DNA of 64,000 bases, from NCBI GenBank assembly GCA_944391495.1, contig CALXTU010000002.1, forward strand, positions 1 to 64,000. The letters are read 5' to 3'. The DNA comes from an uncultured Alphaproteobacteria bacterium (GTDB lineage: Bacteria > Pseudomonadota > Alphaproteobacteria > RF32 > CAG-239). The position numbers and the translations under genes were made by a program. Of this stretch, positions 1 through 7,968 are shown in pieces (positions within the stretch are counted from its first letter, which is position 1; each line of letters begins with the position of its first letter). Below the pieces are notes generated by a model. It saw only the letters and a program-made list of their open reading frames with translations, ran no database searches and was not told where the DNA came from.

Positions 1-1
1 C

Positions 2-166
2 TTTATCGCTGATGAAGCGGCGGACATTGCGGAAACCGTTGTCAATGCTGTTATGGTGGACAGGCTGAAAGCCGCCCATGCCCTTTGGGGACAGCAGTTT
101 ACTAAGTATTTTGACACATACATTTTGGTTTTTGCCATCAGTTGCTTCTTGTTATGCAATGGCTAA
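2..166 (+). pseudogene. Open frame fragment running in from the left edge
   Basis: This frame is open from the window edge and stops at TAA 164-166. Its first ~37 codons are alanine- and acid-rich (ADEAADIAETVVNAVMVDRL) and look like coding sequence, but I cannot name the protein. From about position 110 the helicase reading continues in the next frame, and the last ~18 codons here appear to be its shadow. It is therefore either the end of an upstream gene or the upstream part of the same helicase gene separated by an indel. A run of four G at about 97-100 (tggggac) is a natural place for a one-base slip. Confidence 0.35.
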
Positions 167-1286
167 CTTATTACAAAGGCGTCAAAACCAATTTTATCAT
201 GATTATAGAATTATCATTGCCGCAGGAACAGAAGCCGGAATTGGTGTTGATGCCTTGAATCCTGTTTATAAAACAATGGATAATCCGCTCGAGACAAAAA
301 CAATTACTCTTTCATGCGGAAAATTAACAACAGGTGTTTCTGTAAAGCCGTGGAGCGGTATTTTTATGTTACGCAATTCTTCCAGTCCCGAAACATATTT
401 TCAAGCAGCGTTTAGAGTACAGACCCCATGGACAATCAACAACCCCGATGATTTACATCCTAATGCCGTACAAATTCTGAAGGAAGAATGTTATGTGTTC
501 GATTTTGCACCGGACAGAGCCTTAAAGCAAATTGCGGATTATAGTTGTCGCTTGAATATTGATGAAAATTCCAGTCCTGAGAAAAAAGTTGAAGAATTTA
601 TACAATTTTTGCCTGTCTTAGCGTATGATGGCAGTTCAATGAGACAAATAGACGCTGCCGGCATTTTAGATATGGCAATGAGCGGAACAACTGCAACATT
701 ATTAGCCAGACGTTGGGAAAGTGCCTTACTGGTTAATGTTGATAATGCAACATTGCAACGTCTTATGAATAATAAAGAAGCTTTAGATGCTTTGATGAAA
801 ATTGAAGGCTTTAGAAACTTAAATCAGGATATTGAAACGGTAATTAACAAATCAAATGCTGTTAAAGATTTAAAAAAGAAGTCTGTTGAAACAGAATTAA
901 CCCCAAAAGAAAAGAAAGAACTAACGCAAGAGGAAAAAGAATTCAAATCTATGAGGAGGCAAATTCAGGAAAAACTTATCAAATTTGCTACCAGAGTGCC
1001 GATTTTTATGTATTTAACAGATTATCGTGAGCGGACGCTAAAAGATGTTATTACACAACTTGAACCGGGATTATTCAAAAAAGTTTCAGGCTTAGATGTT
1101 AAAGATTTTGAATTATTAGTCAGTCTTGGGGTTTTTAACGGGGCTTTAATGAATGATGCCGTATATAAATTTAAGAGATATGAAGATTCCAGCCTTGAAT
1201 ATACCGGAATTAACAAACATCAAGATGAAAATGTTGGTTTGTTTGATACCGTACTGTCTAAAGATGATTATATAGAAGCAATGTAG
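78..1286 (+). CDS. DEAD/DEAH-type helicase, C-terminal part (mobile-element or restriction-type)
   Basis: Residues ~45-125 look like the second RecA lobe of a superfamily 2 helicase: an AAGTEAGIG stretch, then TITLSCGKLTTGVSVKPW (motif V region) and SSPETYFQAAFRVQTPW (motif VI with the arginine finger). The rest is helical, with a Lys/Glu-rich segment at ~270-320. No Walker A or DEAH box is present, so the N-terminal ATPase half is missing or lies to the left in another frame. I recall similar C termini in large mobile-element helicases found beside methyltransferases and restriction genes. The true start is unclear: the ATG at 78 lies where two frames overlap, and the first helicase-like residues are at ~15. 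The next gene follows after 7 bp. Confidence 0.6.
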   Translation: MPFGDSSLLSILTHTFWFLPSVASCYAMANLLQRRQNQFYHDYRIIIAAGTEAGIGVDALNPVYKTMDNPLETKTITLSCGKLTTGVSVKPWSGIFMLRNSSSPETYFQAAFRVQTPWTINNPDDLHPNAVQILKEECYVFDFAPDRALKQIADYSCRLNIDENSSPEKKVEEFIQFLPVLAYDGSSMRQIDAAGILDMAMSGTTATLLARRWESALLVNVDNATLQRLMNNKEALDALMKIEGFRNLNQDIETVINKSNAVKDLKKKSVETELTPKEKKELTQEEKEFKSMRRQIQEKLIKFATRVPIFMYLTDYRERTLKDVITQLEPGLFKKVSGLDVKDFELLVSLGVFNGALMNDAVYKFKRYEDSSLEYTGINKHQDENVGLFDTVLSKDDYIEAM

Positions 1287-1293
1287 GGAAGCT

Positions 1294-1821
1294 ATGGTGC
1301 AAATAGTAATTGGAATATTTATTTTTCTTTTTCTTGTTATGATAGGAAGGCATAGCAATAAAAAAGATGCGGCTGAAACATTAAAGGAAGATAAAGGCAA
1401 AGTAAAAAACATATATGGACCGGATACGCCTTACCTGAAACGTGCAGATTTGACTGATGAAGATATAGAACATTTTCGTTATCTGGTGGAAGAATGTGAT
1501 GAAATATTACTGACAGTTAACAGTATCCAAGAACTGAAGGTAATATTAATGCAACATTTTCAATGTCGAGCCAGTGAAATATCTATATACGATTCGGGAG
1601 AAGTAATTGTCAAAGATGACTATTCTACCCGTTGGCGATATACATCATCCGGTTTGATTGAATATTATAGACCAGCCACGAAACCTAAAATTCAGGATGA
1701 TATGGATATTTTAGAAGAGTATGCAGATGATTTAGGTGTTGAGTTTTCGGAAAGCGAATATGATTCTCCCCAAACAAATACATTAAATAAAAATTCTAAT
1801 GTTATTAAAGGTCCTTGGTAA
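1294..1821 (+). CDS. Hypothetical membrane-anchored protein
   Basis: A 175-aa protein that I do not recognise. Residues 2-18 form one hydrophobic segment directly followed by basic residues (GRHSNKK), so it probably has a single N-terminal anchor with the bulk in the cytoplasm. The body is acidic, with a helical part at ~50-90 and a possible beta-rich part at ~95-130 (SIYDSGEVIVKDDYSTRWRY). It starts 7 bp after the helicase fragment and is likely co-transcribed with it. The base composition is AT-rich like the rest of the island. Confidence 0.55.
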   Translation: MVQIVIGIFIFLFLVMIGRHSNKKDAAETLKEDKGKVKNIYGPDTPYLKRADLTDEDIEHFRYLVEECDEILLTVNSIQELKVILMQHFQCRASEISIYDSGEVIVKDDYSTRWRYTSSGLIEYYRPATKPKIQDDMDILEEYADDLGVEFSESEYDSPQTNTLNKNSNVIKGPW

Positions 1822-2035
1822 TTTTTGATTCCTGATAAGTAATTACGCTTACTCAACACTTTTTTCTGAAATACCGAGAAGTTAAAGGCTTTTCCCGTCC
1901 ATAAATTAGTAATCCCGTCCAAATCGTAGCAAAATGTCGTTGGCAAGTTGCATTTTAGGGGCTCGCGGATGGGAAAATATACCGCATAATATAAATAGTT
2001 AATGAGCAAAACACTATTTATGAAAGGAAAAAACT

Positions 2036-2167
2036 ATGTGGTATGTAAAACTTAATGACACAATTCTTCCAACACCTTATCAATATTTTAGCGATTGCAT
2101 GGCTGAGTGTAAAAGATTGCAGCGGGTTATGGTGGCTGTGTTTTCTGAACCGGTATTGATTGGCTAA
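2036..2167 (+). CDS. Small hypothetical protein, 43 aa
   Basis: ATG 2036 is preceded by a good ribosome-binding site (GAAAGGAAAAA) and the frame runs 43 codons to TAA 2165-2167. The product begins MWYVKLNDTILPTPYQYFSD and is moderately hydrophobic at its end. It lies 22 bp before the 85-aa core-binding protein and probably belongs to the same small cassette, which ends with DUF3768. The function is unknown. Support comes from the ribosome site, the tight spacing and protein-like codon use. Confidence 0.5.
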   Translation: MWYVKLNDTILPTPYQYFSDCMAECKRLQRVMVAVFSEPVLIG

Positions 2168-2189
2168 TTTGGTATAAAGGAGATTCGTT

Positions 2190-2447
2190 ATGTTAAAGAA
2201 TTTTGAAAACTGGTTGTTGGCACAAAATTACAGCGCAAGCACCTCTGCCGATTATATGGGACGGATTGAAAGACTTTGCCGGAAAGAAGAATTCACGCTT
2301 GCTTATCTGGTTGAAAATATCACTTCTATCCTGCCTCAATATGAAATTACCGGTGAAAAATCAAGCTATGGCAAACGTTCGCATACTTCTGTCAGACAAG
2401 CCTTAAGAAGATTTAAGATGTTTCTTACCGCTGAGAAGTTAGTATAA
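2190..2447 (+). CDS. 85-aa protein resembling an isolated recombinase core-binding (SAM-like) domain
   Basis: The start (LKNFENWLLAQNYSASTSADYMGRI) has the F..WL....ST...Y..RI pattern of the N-terminal core-binding domain of tyrosine recombinases. The protein ends where the catalytic domain would begin, so there is no R...HxxR...Y set. AAAGGAGA at 2176-2183 is a strong ribosome site. The 431-aa protein encoded at 6673-7968 begins with a similar pattern. It could be a truncated integrase or a free-standing DNA-binding helper. The intact reading frame and good translation signals favour a functional small protein. This is an inference from a short motif. Confidence 0.5.
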   Translation: MLKNFENWLLAQNYSASTSADYMGRIERLCRKEEFTLAYLVENITSILPQYEITGEKSSYGKRSHTSVRQALRRFKMFLTAEKLV

Positions 2448-2457
2448 GGCGGGTGTT

Positions 2458-2775
2458 ATGACAGATATTAAAAGCTTAAACGACAATTTCAGAAAATCTT
2501 TTAACGGCGGAAATGTTTTGTTGACTACCGGTATAAATGCTAAAAGACAAGAAGAAGTTGCGGAAATTCTAAACCAAGTCAGATGTTTTAACAATTTTAC
2601 CAAAGCTAACGATCCGTATAACGAACATGATTTCGGTAGTTTTGATTATAATGGCGAAAAAATCCTTTGGAAAATTGATTACTATGACAAGAATTACCGT
2701 TATTTATCTGAAAATCCAAGCAATCCAGAAGTAACAAACCGTGTCATGACTGTTATGTTAGCCAGCGAATATTAA
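2458..2775 (+). CDS. DUF3768 domain protein
   Basis: The 105-aa protein matches the DUF3768 family along its whole length. It has the early LNDNFRKSF block, the GGNVLLTTGINA block, the block NDPYNEHDFGSFDYNGEKI, then WKIDYYDKNY and the C-terminal TNRVMTVMLASEY. This family is common on alphaproteobacterial plasmids and islands and has no known biochemical role. The gene starts 10 bp after the preceding stop (GGCGGGTGTT ATG) and is probably co-translated with the 85-aa protein. It closes the rightward gene run of the island. Confidence 0.85.
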   Translation: MTDIKSLNDNFRKSFNGGNVLLTTGINAKRQEEVAEILNQVRCFNNFTKANDPYNEHDFGSFDYNGEKILWKIDYYDKNYRYLSENPSNPEVTNRVMTVMLASEY

Positions 2776-2792
2776 CATAAATCTCATATTTC

Positions 2793-3054
2793 GACCCGTG
2801 GATAACGATTTTATTTTTTGTATAGGTTTTATTATGAAAAAGTAATTCTTAAGTCCACGGGTCATTTATGGAGATTTAGAATAAACATAATAATACCTAT
2901 TTACAATGTGTTATAACGTCTTTAAAGAATCTGATATAAACGTCATGTCGTGATTCTTTGGGATTGTAAAACAGTTTTTTATTATTTTTGATTAAGTGTC
3001 GTTGATGTCATTAATTCGTAAAATCAACTTCTCGGTAACTTGGAAGAGAAGTTA
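2793..3054. repeat. Hairpin-rich intergenic region next to the HUH gene
   Basis: This non-coding stretch has three visible inverted repeats: a perfect 10-bp pair (GACCCGTGGA at 2793-2802 with TCCACGGGTC at 2854-2863), an 8-bp pair (AAAGAATC at 2924-2931 with GATTCTTT at 2952-2959), and AACTTCTC at 3026-3033 with GAGAAGTT at 3047-3054. The 12-mer at 3026-3037 is also the exact reverse complement of 1872-1883. It also carries TGTCGTTGATGTCA (2997-3010), which recurs almost exactly at 3094-3107. Such a region beside a Rep-like gene could be a replication or nicking origin. That role is inferred. Confidence 0.4.
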
Positions 3055-3081
3055 ACTTTTAATATAGCGATGTTAAAGGTT
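3054..3081 (+). repeat. Imperfect palindrome, copy A (left of HUH gene)
   Basis: This 28-base imperfect palindrome matches 4419-4446 at 24 of 28 positions and in the same orientation. All four differences are transitions (three T for C and one A for G in this copy). The two copies bracket the HUH gene. This copy lacks the T-run that makes the right copy a terminator. Confidence 0.5.
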
Positions 3082-3114
3082 AAAAAAATAAATTGTCATT
3101 GATGTCAAAAACTT

Positions 3115-3666
3115 TCAAATTCCAAACAAACAATGCGAAAATATAATCCTGTCACTGTCAAATTTGTTGTTAAAATATATTTTCATCTCTTTTATACAGT
3201 AAGCTTGTGTGTGGATTGTGTTGTTATCTATCGGTTTTAAGTCTAAGCAATAAAATGGTAACTTTTCCCGTATCGTTGCTTTGAGAATGGCATTTTGTAA
3301 CTCCTGTTCGCTAAATCTTCCATGGTTAAACAATATATGAAAATGCCATTCGTCTGATATTCCCAACTCCGCAAAGGCTATAAATGACAAATGATGTTTA
3401 TTCCAATTATTCATCAAACTCTTTTCAAATGCCTTCATAATGTTTCTTAAGTGTTCCTTTGCATTATCCAAGTTGGCAGATTTTTGATTATCAGGAAGTT
3501 GAACCGTTAAAAAATAAGTTGGCTGGAAGGTATCGTTTAACCATTTATTAAATTCTTCTTTGATTGGAACAGATACATAAGATTCCATTTTTTGACCGCA
3601 GGATTCAGTTGTTTTATTTGATATAGGTGTCTTAAGGTTTTGATGAAATGGTTGTCTGTGCGTCAT
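3115..3666 (-). CDS. HUH-superfamily Rep/transposase-like endonuclease (single tyrosine)
   Basis: The 183-aa protein shows the three rolling-circle motifs in order: motif I YFLTVQLP at 51-58, motif II WHFHILF at 107-113 (the two metal-binding histidines H108 and H110), and motif III YCIKEM at 156-161 (Tyr156-x-x-Lys159, the nicking tyrosine). Glu100 may be the third metal ligand. The length suits a relaxase/Rep-like or Y1-type protein without a helicase domain. Such enzymes nick DNA at hairpin-associated sites and join themselves to the 5' phosphate. It lies between two related imperfect palindromes (3054-3081 and 4419-4446), which resembles IS200/IS605 or RAYT arrangements, though YxxK is more typical of replication proteins. 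The host molecule is unknown. Confidence 0.65.
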   Translation of the reverse strand: MTHRQPFHQNLKTPISNKTTESCGQKMESYVSVPIKEEFNKWLNDTFQPTYFLTVQLPDNQKSANLDNAKEHLRNIMKAFEKSLMNNWNKHHLSFIAFAELGISDEWHFHILFNHGRFSEQELQNAILKATIREKLPFYCLDLKPIDNNTIHTQAYCIKEMKIYFNNKFDSDRIIFSHCLFGI

Positions 3667-4405
3667 TTTAGGTATCCCGTTTTAAGTATTTTGATAAAGG
3701 TTAATTCTGAGAGATACAAAAGACAGACATATATGCGTATAAACTATTTTTGAGACATAGTAATAAAATTTTGAGAAAAGAAGAAAACCGTCATACAAAT
3801 ATTTTTTTATTATCAATCGTAACAATAAGAAGTAACATATCTCCTATACTCTATACATTAAATAATAAGACAATATAACCAAACAGAAGATAAACCCATG
3901 ATAACCAATGTCGCCTTACTTTTTTGACATATTGACGCGTGAGTTTTATGGATTACTTTTTTCTTCTTTCGCGTCATGGTGTCATTGATAATTTTGGCGA
4001 CATATACTTCTATCATCTCTCTTCTGCTGCTTGTTATTGGTGATACATTGGGACGCAAGTCTTATTGTATCTGGTTTAACATTGTCTTTATTTGTCATGT
4101 ATCTTCTGTATTTATCTCTTATGGATTATTTCTTTTATTTATCTTATCTTTTGTATTTATTATATTTTTTATTGTTATTTATTATTTTTAATTCACTATA
4201 TTTTAAGTATAATAATAACAAAGGCCGCGCTTCTTGCTTCCTTGTATCCCGGACTGCCGAAACAGCTGTACAAGATTATGATGGATCTTGGTAACCAGTT
4301 GATGATGATACAATTTTATAGAATTGTTTTTTTGCACGATTTTGATAAAAAAAATTTCCAAATAGTGTATTTTTTTTTGCACACTTTTGAAAATTTGCGG
4401 TGTAT
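3667..4405. other. AT-rich stretch without a convincing gene; contains a coding-like fragment
   Basis: Most of this stretch is very AT-rich. Hydrophobic frames on the plus strand (for example 3976-4191) look like translated low-complexity sequence with no ribosome site. A minus-strand frame ending near 3858 (MTRKKKKVIHKTHASICQKS...) is possible but unsupported. The segment 4221-4313 is clearly more GC-rich and reads as protein in one frame (AALLASLYPGLPKQLYKIM), as if a piece of a gene had been left behind. I cannot identify it. Confidence 0.4.
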
Positions 4406-4447
4406 ATAAAAAAAAGCCAACCTTTAACATAGCGGTGTCAAAGGTTG
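4406..4447 (-). terminator. Rho-independent terminator of the C5 methyltransferase gene; palindrome copy B
   Basis: Read on the minus strand, a strong stem (CAACCTTT...AAAGGTTG, 4418-4447) is followed by GC and a run of T (A-run 4407-4415 on the plus strand). It lies 21 bp after the methyltransferase stop. Its core 4419-4446 is the second copy of the palindrome found at 3054-3081. Confidence 0.8.
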
Positions 4448-4467
4448 ACGAATATTATTTTTAATAA

Positions 4468-6564
4468 TTATTCAGGATCGGTATCCATTTCCTCCCAACC
4501 GTCATCACCAACAGGGATTTCTAAACAAATCCTTTCGCATAATTTGGGCAAGAAAATTTCTCCCATCAAATTGCGGACAAAGTTCTCACGATTCTTGAAT
4601 TTGTCAGGAACTTCATAATTTTCAAGTCCATTTACCAAAAACACTTCAAGCAATGTTAGAGGACGAGCATCGGAATAGGTACCATCTTTACGAAGTCTAC
4701 CTGGATGAATAGTGCGAAGACCTAAAACATCACCATTTCCTGTATCAATAGTATTGGATGGTTTATCCCAAAACTTGCGAGCACCTTTAGCACCAAAAAA
4801 GCCAAAGCCGGGAAGTTGATATCTTGGATCATTATCTTTAGGACATCTTCCCGTAGAGGTATGAGCCAAAGCTTCAGCAATTTTAGCTGCTTTAATCGGA
4901 TCAGAATGTAAAGACTTAGCATGGTGATCAGGAATTCCGCTATCTTCTCCGGCTTCCAATGAAGGCAAGTGTCCAATAGCTTCCCATAGAGACATTGCAA
5001 ATTCTTCTGCACATGGCCACTTCCAGACACCTTCTGTTGATGCAAGCATGATACTACGTACTCTTGACTGAGCACAGCCGTAGAAACAACTGTCTTCAAT
5101 AGCAAAATTTACGTGATATCCTAAATCTTCAACGGTTAACTCATCTCGCAAATAATCTCCGATGGTGCGACCGTTCAAAATTTTCTGCAATTTTTCGGCG
5201 ATCGGGTGTTCTGTAAGATCCTCATCCAATGGCAACGAAAAGGAAAAGAAAGCCTTGGCATTTTCCAACAGAATATGTTTAGGTCTGGTTTCTTTAATGA
5301 AACGGACAATATCAATAATTAATGTCAGTCTGTCATCATCTCTCCAATTCTTCGGCTTTTGAGGGCAAAATGTTTGACATGGCGGCGTAATTACTAAAAA
5401 TTCGCATTTTTTTGTTTTAAATTTCTTAACCAACTCATTATATCGTACTCTGAAGTCATTATCCAAAACTTCAGCTTTTGGATACATCAAGGCACAATAC
5501 TCCGCAATATCAGTCTCTCTTTCATTTGCCAAAACACACTCAAATCCATGTTGTTCAAGGTAGTATCCATCTGACATTGCACATGCGAACAAGTGACAAT
5601 ATGGTATTTTTTGCTTTAATTTGCGTTTCTTACGTTGTTCAAAAGGAATCGTAGAACGAATTGTTTCAAACTTGAATTTAGCTTTGGCCCCTGTGGTATC
5701 AGCTTCTTCTTTTTCTTCATCTGTCAGCTCCGGAGGTTGACTAAGAAATGAAAGCGCATGATTGCGAGATAATGTGTCGTTGTTTGCAACCGCATATTTT
5801 AATTCTTTTTCAACCAACTCATCTGTCAAACGGGTCAGCTGTCGAGCCTGTGTGTTCCCAATCCCATAGTCTTCAGTCAAAATTTCCTTTTTGGTACGTA
5901 ACTCAGTCAATACTTTACCAAAATCCGCAGTATTCTTTTGCTTTTTCTTGTTGTCATTCGCAGCTTCCAAGTCGGTGCGCTTACCCATGCGGGTTACAAT
6001 TTTACGGATCTCATTGCCTAACTGTACCTCTCCTTTGAGCCAAAGATAACCGTATTCTTGGGCACGTTTTAAGAAATACGTTCTGGTCTCAGGCGGTAGA
6101 ATTTTTCTCTTTGCTAAAGCTCCGGCTGTTGAAGCGTGCCCCTGACTAACCGTAATAAACTTAGTTAAATCCGTTAAATCTGTAGGTATGGATACTGACT
6201 TGCTGTTTCCAGAACACAGCTCCGCCAATTCTTTTTTGGAGATGTGAGTTTTTTTAGCAACTTCGTTAATATCAATATAAACTTGAGGGAGACTGTTTTC
6301 TTCATCAATAGCATTTTCAACGACAGCTGGACATCCAAAATTTGCTGGCCCCGGATAATCACCGCCGTTATTGTCACCGTTATTATCGTTTTGAGCTTGT
6401 TGCTTTCTGAATTCTCCTGCCCGGTCAAGCATTGTTTCAAGTGCACTGCTTTGACCCCGTGTCTCTGTTACTTCTGCATATCCAGCCTGAAAATCTGCGC
6501 CGGATGCGTTTTGTAAAATTTCGCCATTTTGGTTAGCGGCGATTTTTGTTGCTTTATTAGCCAT
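4468..6564 (-). CDS. Orphan C5 cytosine DNA methyltransferase with ~320-aa N-terminal extension
   Basis: The C-terminal half carries the C5-methyltransferase motifs in order: a diverged motif I at ~322-345 (CHLFACAMSDGY), motif IV ITPPCQTFC with catalytic Cys396, motif VI LLENAKAF at ~432, motif VIII QSRVRSIML, and motifs IX-X near the end (RPLTLLEVFLVNGL, then NLMGEIFLPKLCERI). It should methylate cytosine in DNA using SAM; the target site cannot be read from sequence. Residues 1-320 are outside the family: an Asn/Gly-rich linker (~58-75), a possible helix-turn-helix (VAKKTHISKKELAELC, ~102-117) and charged helices. At 698 aa it is much longer than typical 330-480-aa enzymes. No restriction gene lies beside it. 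Its neighbour upstream is the 431-aa HTH protein. Confidence 0.85.
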   Translation of the reverse strand: MANKATKIAANQNGEILQNASGADFQAGYAEVTETRGQSSALETMLDRAGEFRKQQAQNDNNGDNNGGDYPGPANFGCPAVVENAIDEENSLPQVYIDINEVAKKTHISKKELAELCSGNSKSVSIPTDLTDLTKFITVSQGHASTAGALAKRKILPPETRTYFLKRAQEYGYLWLKGEVQLGNEIRKIVTRMGKRTDLEAANDNKKKQKNTADFGKVLTELRTKKEILTEDYGIGNTQARQLTRLTDELVEKELKYAVANNDTLSRNHALSFLSQPPELTDEEKEEADTTGAKAKFKFETIRSTIPFEQRKKRKLKQKIPYCHLFACAMSDGYYLEQHGFECVLANERETDIAEYCALMYPKAEVLDNDFRVRYNELVKKFKTKKCEFLVITPPCQTFCPQKPKNWRDDDRLTLIIDIVRFIKETRPKHILLENAKAFFSFSLPLDEDLTEHPIAEKLQKILNGRTIGDYLRDELTVEDLGYHVNFAIEDSCFYGCAQSRVRSIMLASTEGVWKWPCAEEFAMSLWEAIGHLPSLEAGEDSGIPDHHAKSLHSDPIKAAKIAEALAHTSTGRCPKDNDPRYQLPGFGFFGAKGARKFWDKPSNTIDTGNGDVLGLRTIHPGRLRKDGTYSDARPLTLLEVFLVNGLENYEVPDKFKNRENFVRNLMGEIFLPKLCERICLEIPVGDDGWEEMDTDPE

Positions 6565-6672
6565 TTTCTTATTTCCTTTTATTATTAAATGTAAAGCAGT
6601 CCATCTGCCTTACTTCCATCACCATTGATAATTTAATATTAAAAGGATTGTCAGCGACTTGGGGGAAAGCTG

Positions 6673-7968
6673 CTAGTTTTGTTGTTTAGACTGATATTTT
6701 ATTTTTTTATTCTGTGCGTCTCTGAACAGACGGGTGTTTTTTAAGTACTCTAAATCAGGCTTATAATATTTACGGTATTTATATTGTTTTTTATCTTCGG
6801 CTGGGTATCTTGGATCATCAATGTAATTCAAATATGAGCAATTATTGGGTTTAACCAAGGTATGGAAGCAATTGTGGCTTATTTCTAAAAAATCTGTGGC
6901 ATCTTGTCTGTTTACCCAATCCTTATAAGCGTCTAAATTTTTATCATTGTTAGTAGGTGTGTTTATTTTTTTATGAATTGAATGGTAATGTCTCTCCAGA
7001 TATGAATTGGTAGAATCAATACAAAAATAAGTCCGAAGAACAGTATTTTTCCTGTCAATATTAGAAATTTCACTTCCTTCTGTTTGATTAATTGTGTTGT
7101 TCCCTAAAAAATATTTAGACACGGTTTTCTTATCAAGATTAAAAATATGTACCAAATCAGCAATTATCAGAACAAACGAAGGCTTTTCTTTATTATCATG
7201 ATTATAAACCCGTTCATCGTCTTTAAGTTTTATTTGTAGAGGTGTCTCACCTGTTAAATTTTGGTCAATTTTATAGTTGCCACCAATTTTACTATTAGGA
7301 TTTTCAATCAGGATATAGGTTACCATAAGGTTATTTTGATAATCATATTGTGCTAATCCTGTTTGATTATACAAAAAACTGCAATAATGTGTTAAAGCCG
7401 TTTTTTCTAACCTAGCACTTCGGTAGGGGTATATAATATGTAATGCAGAATCATATACAGATGAATCTTTTATATTATTTTCAGCAATAATTTTTTTTAT
7501 TTTTCTTAAGAAATTTCGGATTTCTTCAGAGGAAAGATGTATTGACTGTTTATCTCTTTTATAACAAAATGAATTAAACAGTTGGACATAATCCCGAAGA
7601 TTTTCAAAGCTAACCGAATCAATTTGAAAATCACCTTCATAACAATAAAAATATAATTTTACAGTCTGGTTGTTATTTAAGTGTTTTGATGTATTTATAG
7701 CTTCAAAAATTCGTGAAAAATAGTCTAGTGCGTGCCAGATTGTTACTCTATCTATATAATACTCTTTATTGGAGAATTCATAGGATTTGACAAGCAATGG
7801 TATTAAGTTTTCAGTTAGGATGCCCAAATAGTTATTGCTAAAATGAAAATTTTCTTGAACAAAATTTTTCTTATAGACAGCAATTATCCGACGAATATAA
7901 GTGTTAACGGTACTATCTTTATGTTTTTCAGATAACCATTTTCTAAAATTTTCTTTCAAGTCAGTCAT
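6673..7968 (-). CDS. 431-aa protein: core-binding-like N terminus plus two excisionase-like HTH regions
   Basis: I do not know this family. The N terminus (LKENFRKWLSEKHKDSTVNT followed by YIRRI) resembles the core-binding domain of tyrosine recombinases and the 85-aa protein at 2190-2447, but no catalytic R/H/Y set follows. Around residue 265 there is a helix-turn-helix-like IADLVHIFNLDKKTVSKYF. Near the C terminus WVNRQDATDFLEISHNCFHT leads to YRKYYKPDLEYL, the pattern of MerR/excisionase winged helices. It ends with a Lys/Gln-rich tail. It is on the same strand as, and 108 bp upstream of, the methyltransferase, so the two may form a unit. A DNA-binding role is likely and a catalytic one is not seen. 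Confidence 0.5.
   Translation of the reverse strand: MTDLKENFRKWLSEKHKDSTVNTYIRRIIAVYKKNFVQENFHFSNNYLGILTENLIPLLVKSYEFSNKEYYIDRVTIWHALDYFSRIFEAINTSKHLNNNQTVKLYFYCYEGDFQIDSVSFENLRDYVQLFNSFCYKRDKQSIHLSSEEIRNFLRKIKKIIAENNIKDSSVYDSALHIIYPYRSARLEKTALTHYCSFLYNQTGLAQYDYQNNLMVTYILIENPNSKIGGNYKIDQNLTGETPLQIKLKDDERVYNHDNKEKPSFVLIIADLVHIFNLDKKTVSKYFLGNNTINQTEGSEISNIDRKNTVLRTYFCIDSTNSYLERHYHSIHKKINTPTNNDKNLDAYKDWVNRQDATDFLEISHNCFHTLVKPNNCSYLNYIDDPRYPAEDKKQYKYRKYYKPDLEYLKNTRLFRDAQNKKIKYQSKQQN

Noticed and set aside
3054..3081. Palindrome copy A as a terminator of the DUF3768 or HUH gene
   Set aside because: On the plus strand it is followed by A-rich sequence and on the minus strand no T-run follows it, so it does not have terminator form.
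3858..4058. 66-aa minus-strand frame (MRPNVSPITSSRRE...)
   Set aside because: It lies opposite other open frames in AT-rich DNA, has no ribosome site and no recognisable family.
3976..4191. Very hydrophobic 71-aa frame that could be a small membrane protein
   Set aside because: It lies in low-complexity AT-rich DNA, has no ribosome site, and its composition follows from T-rich codons.
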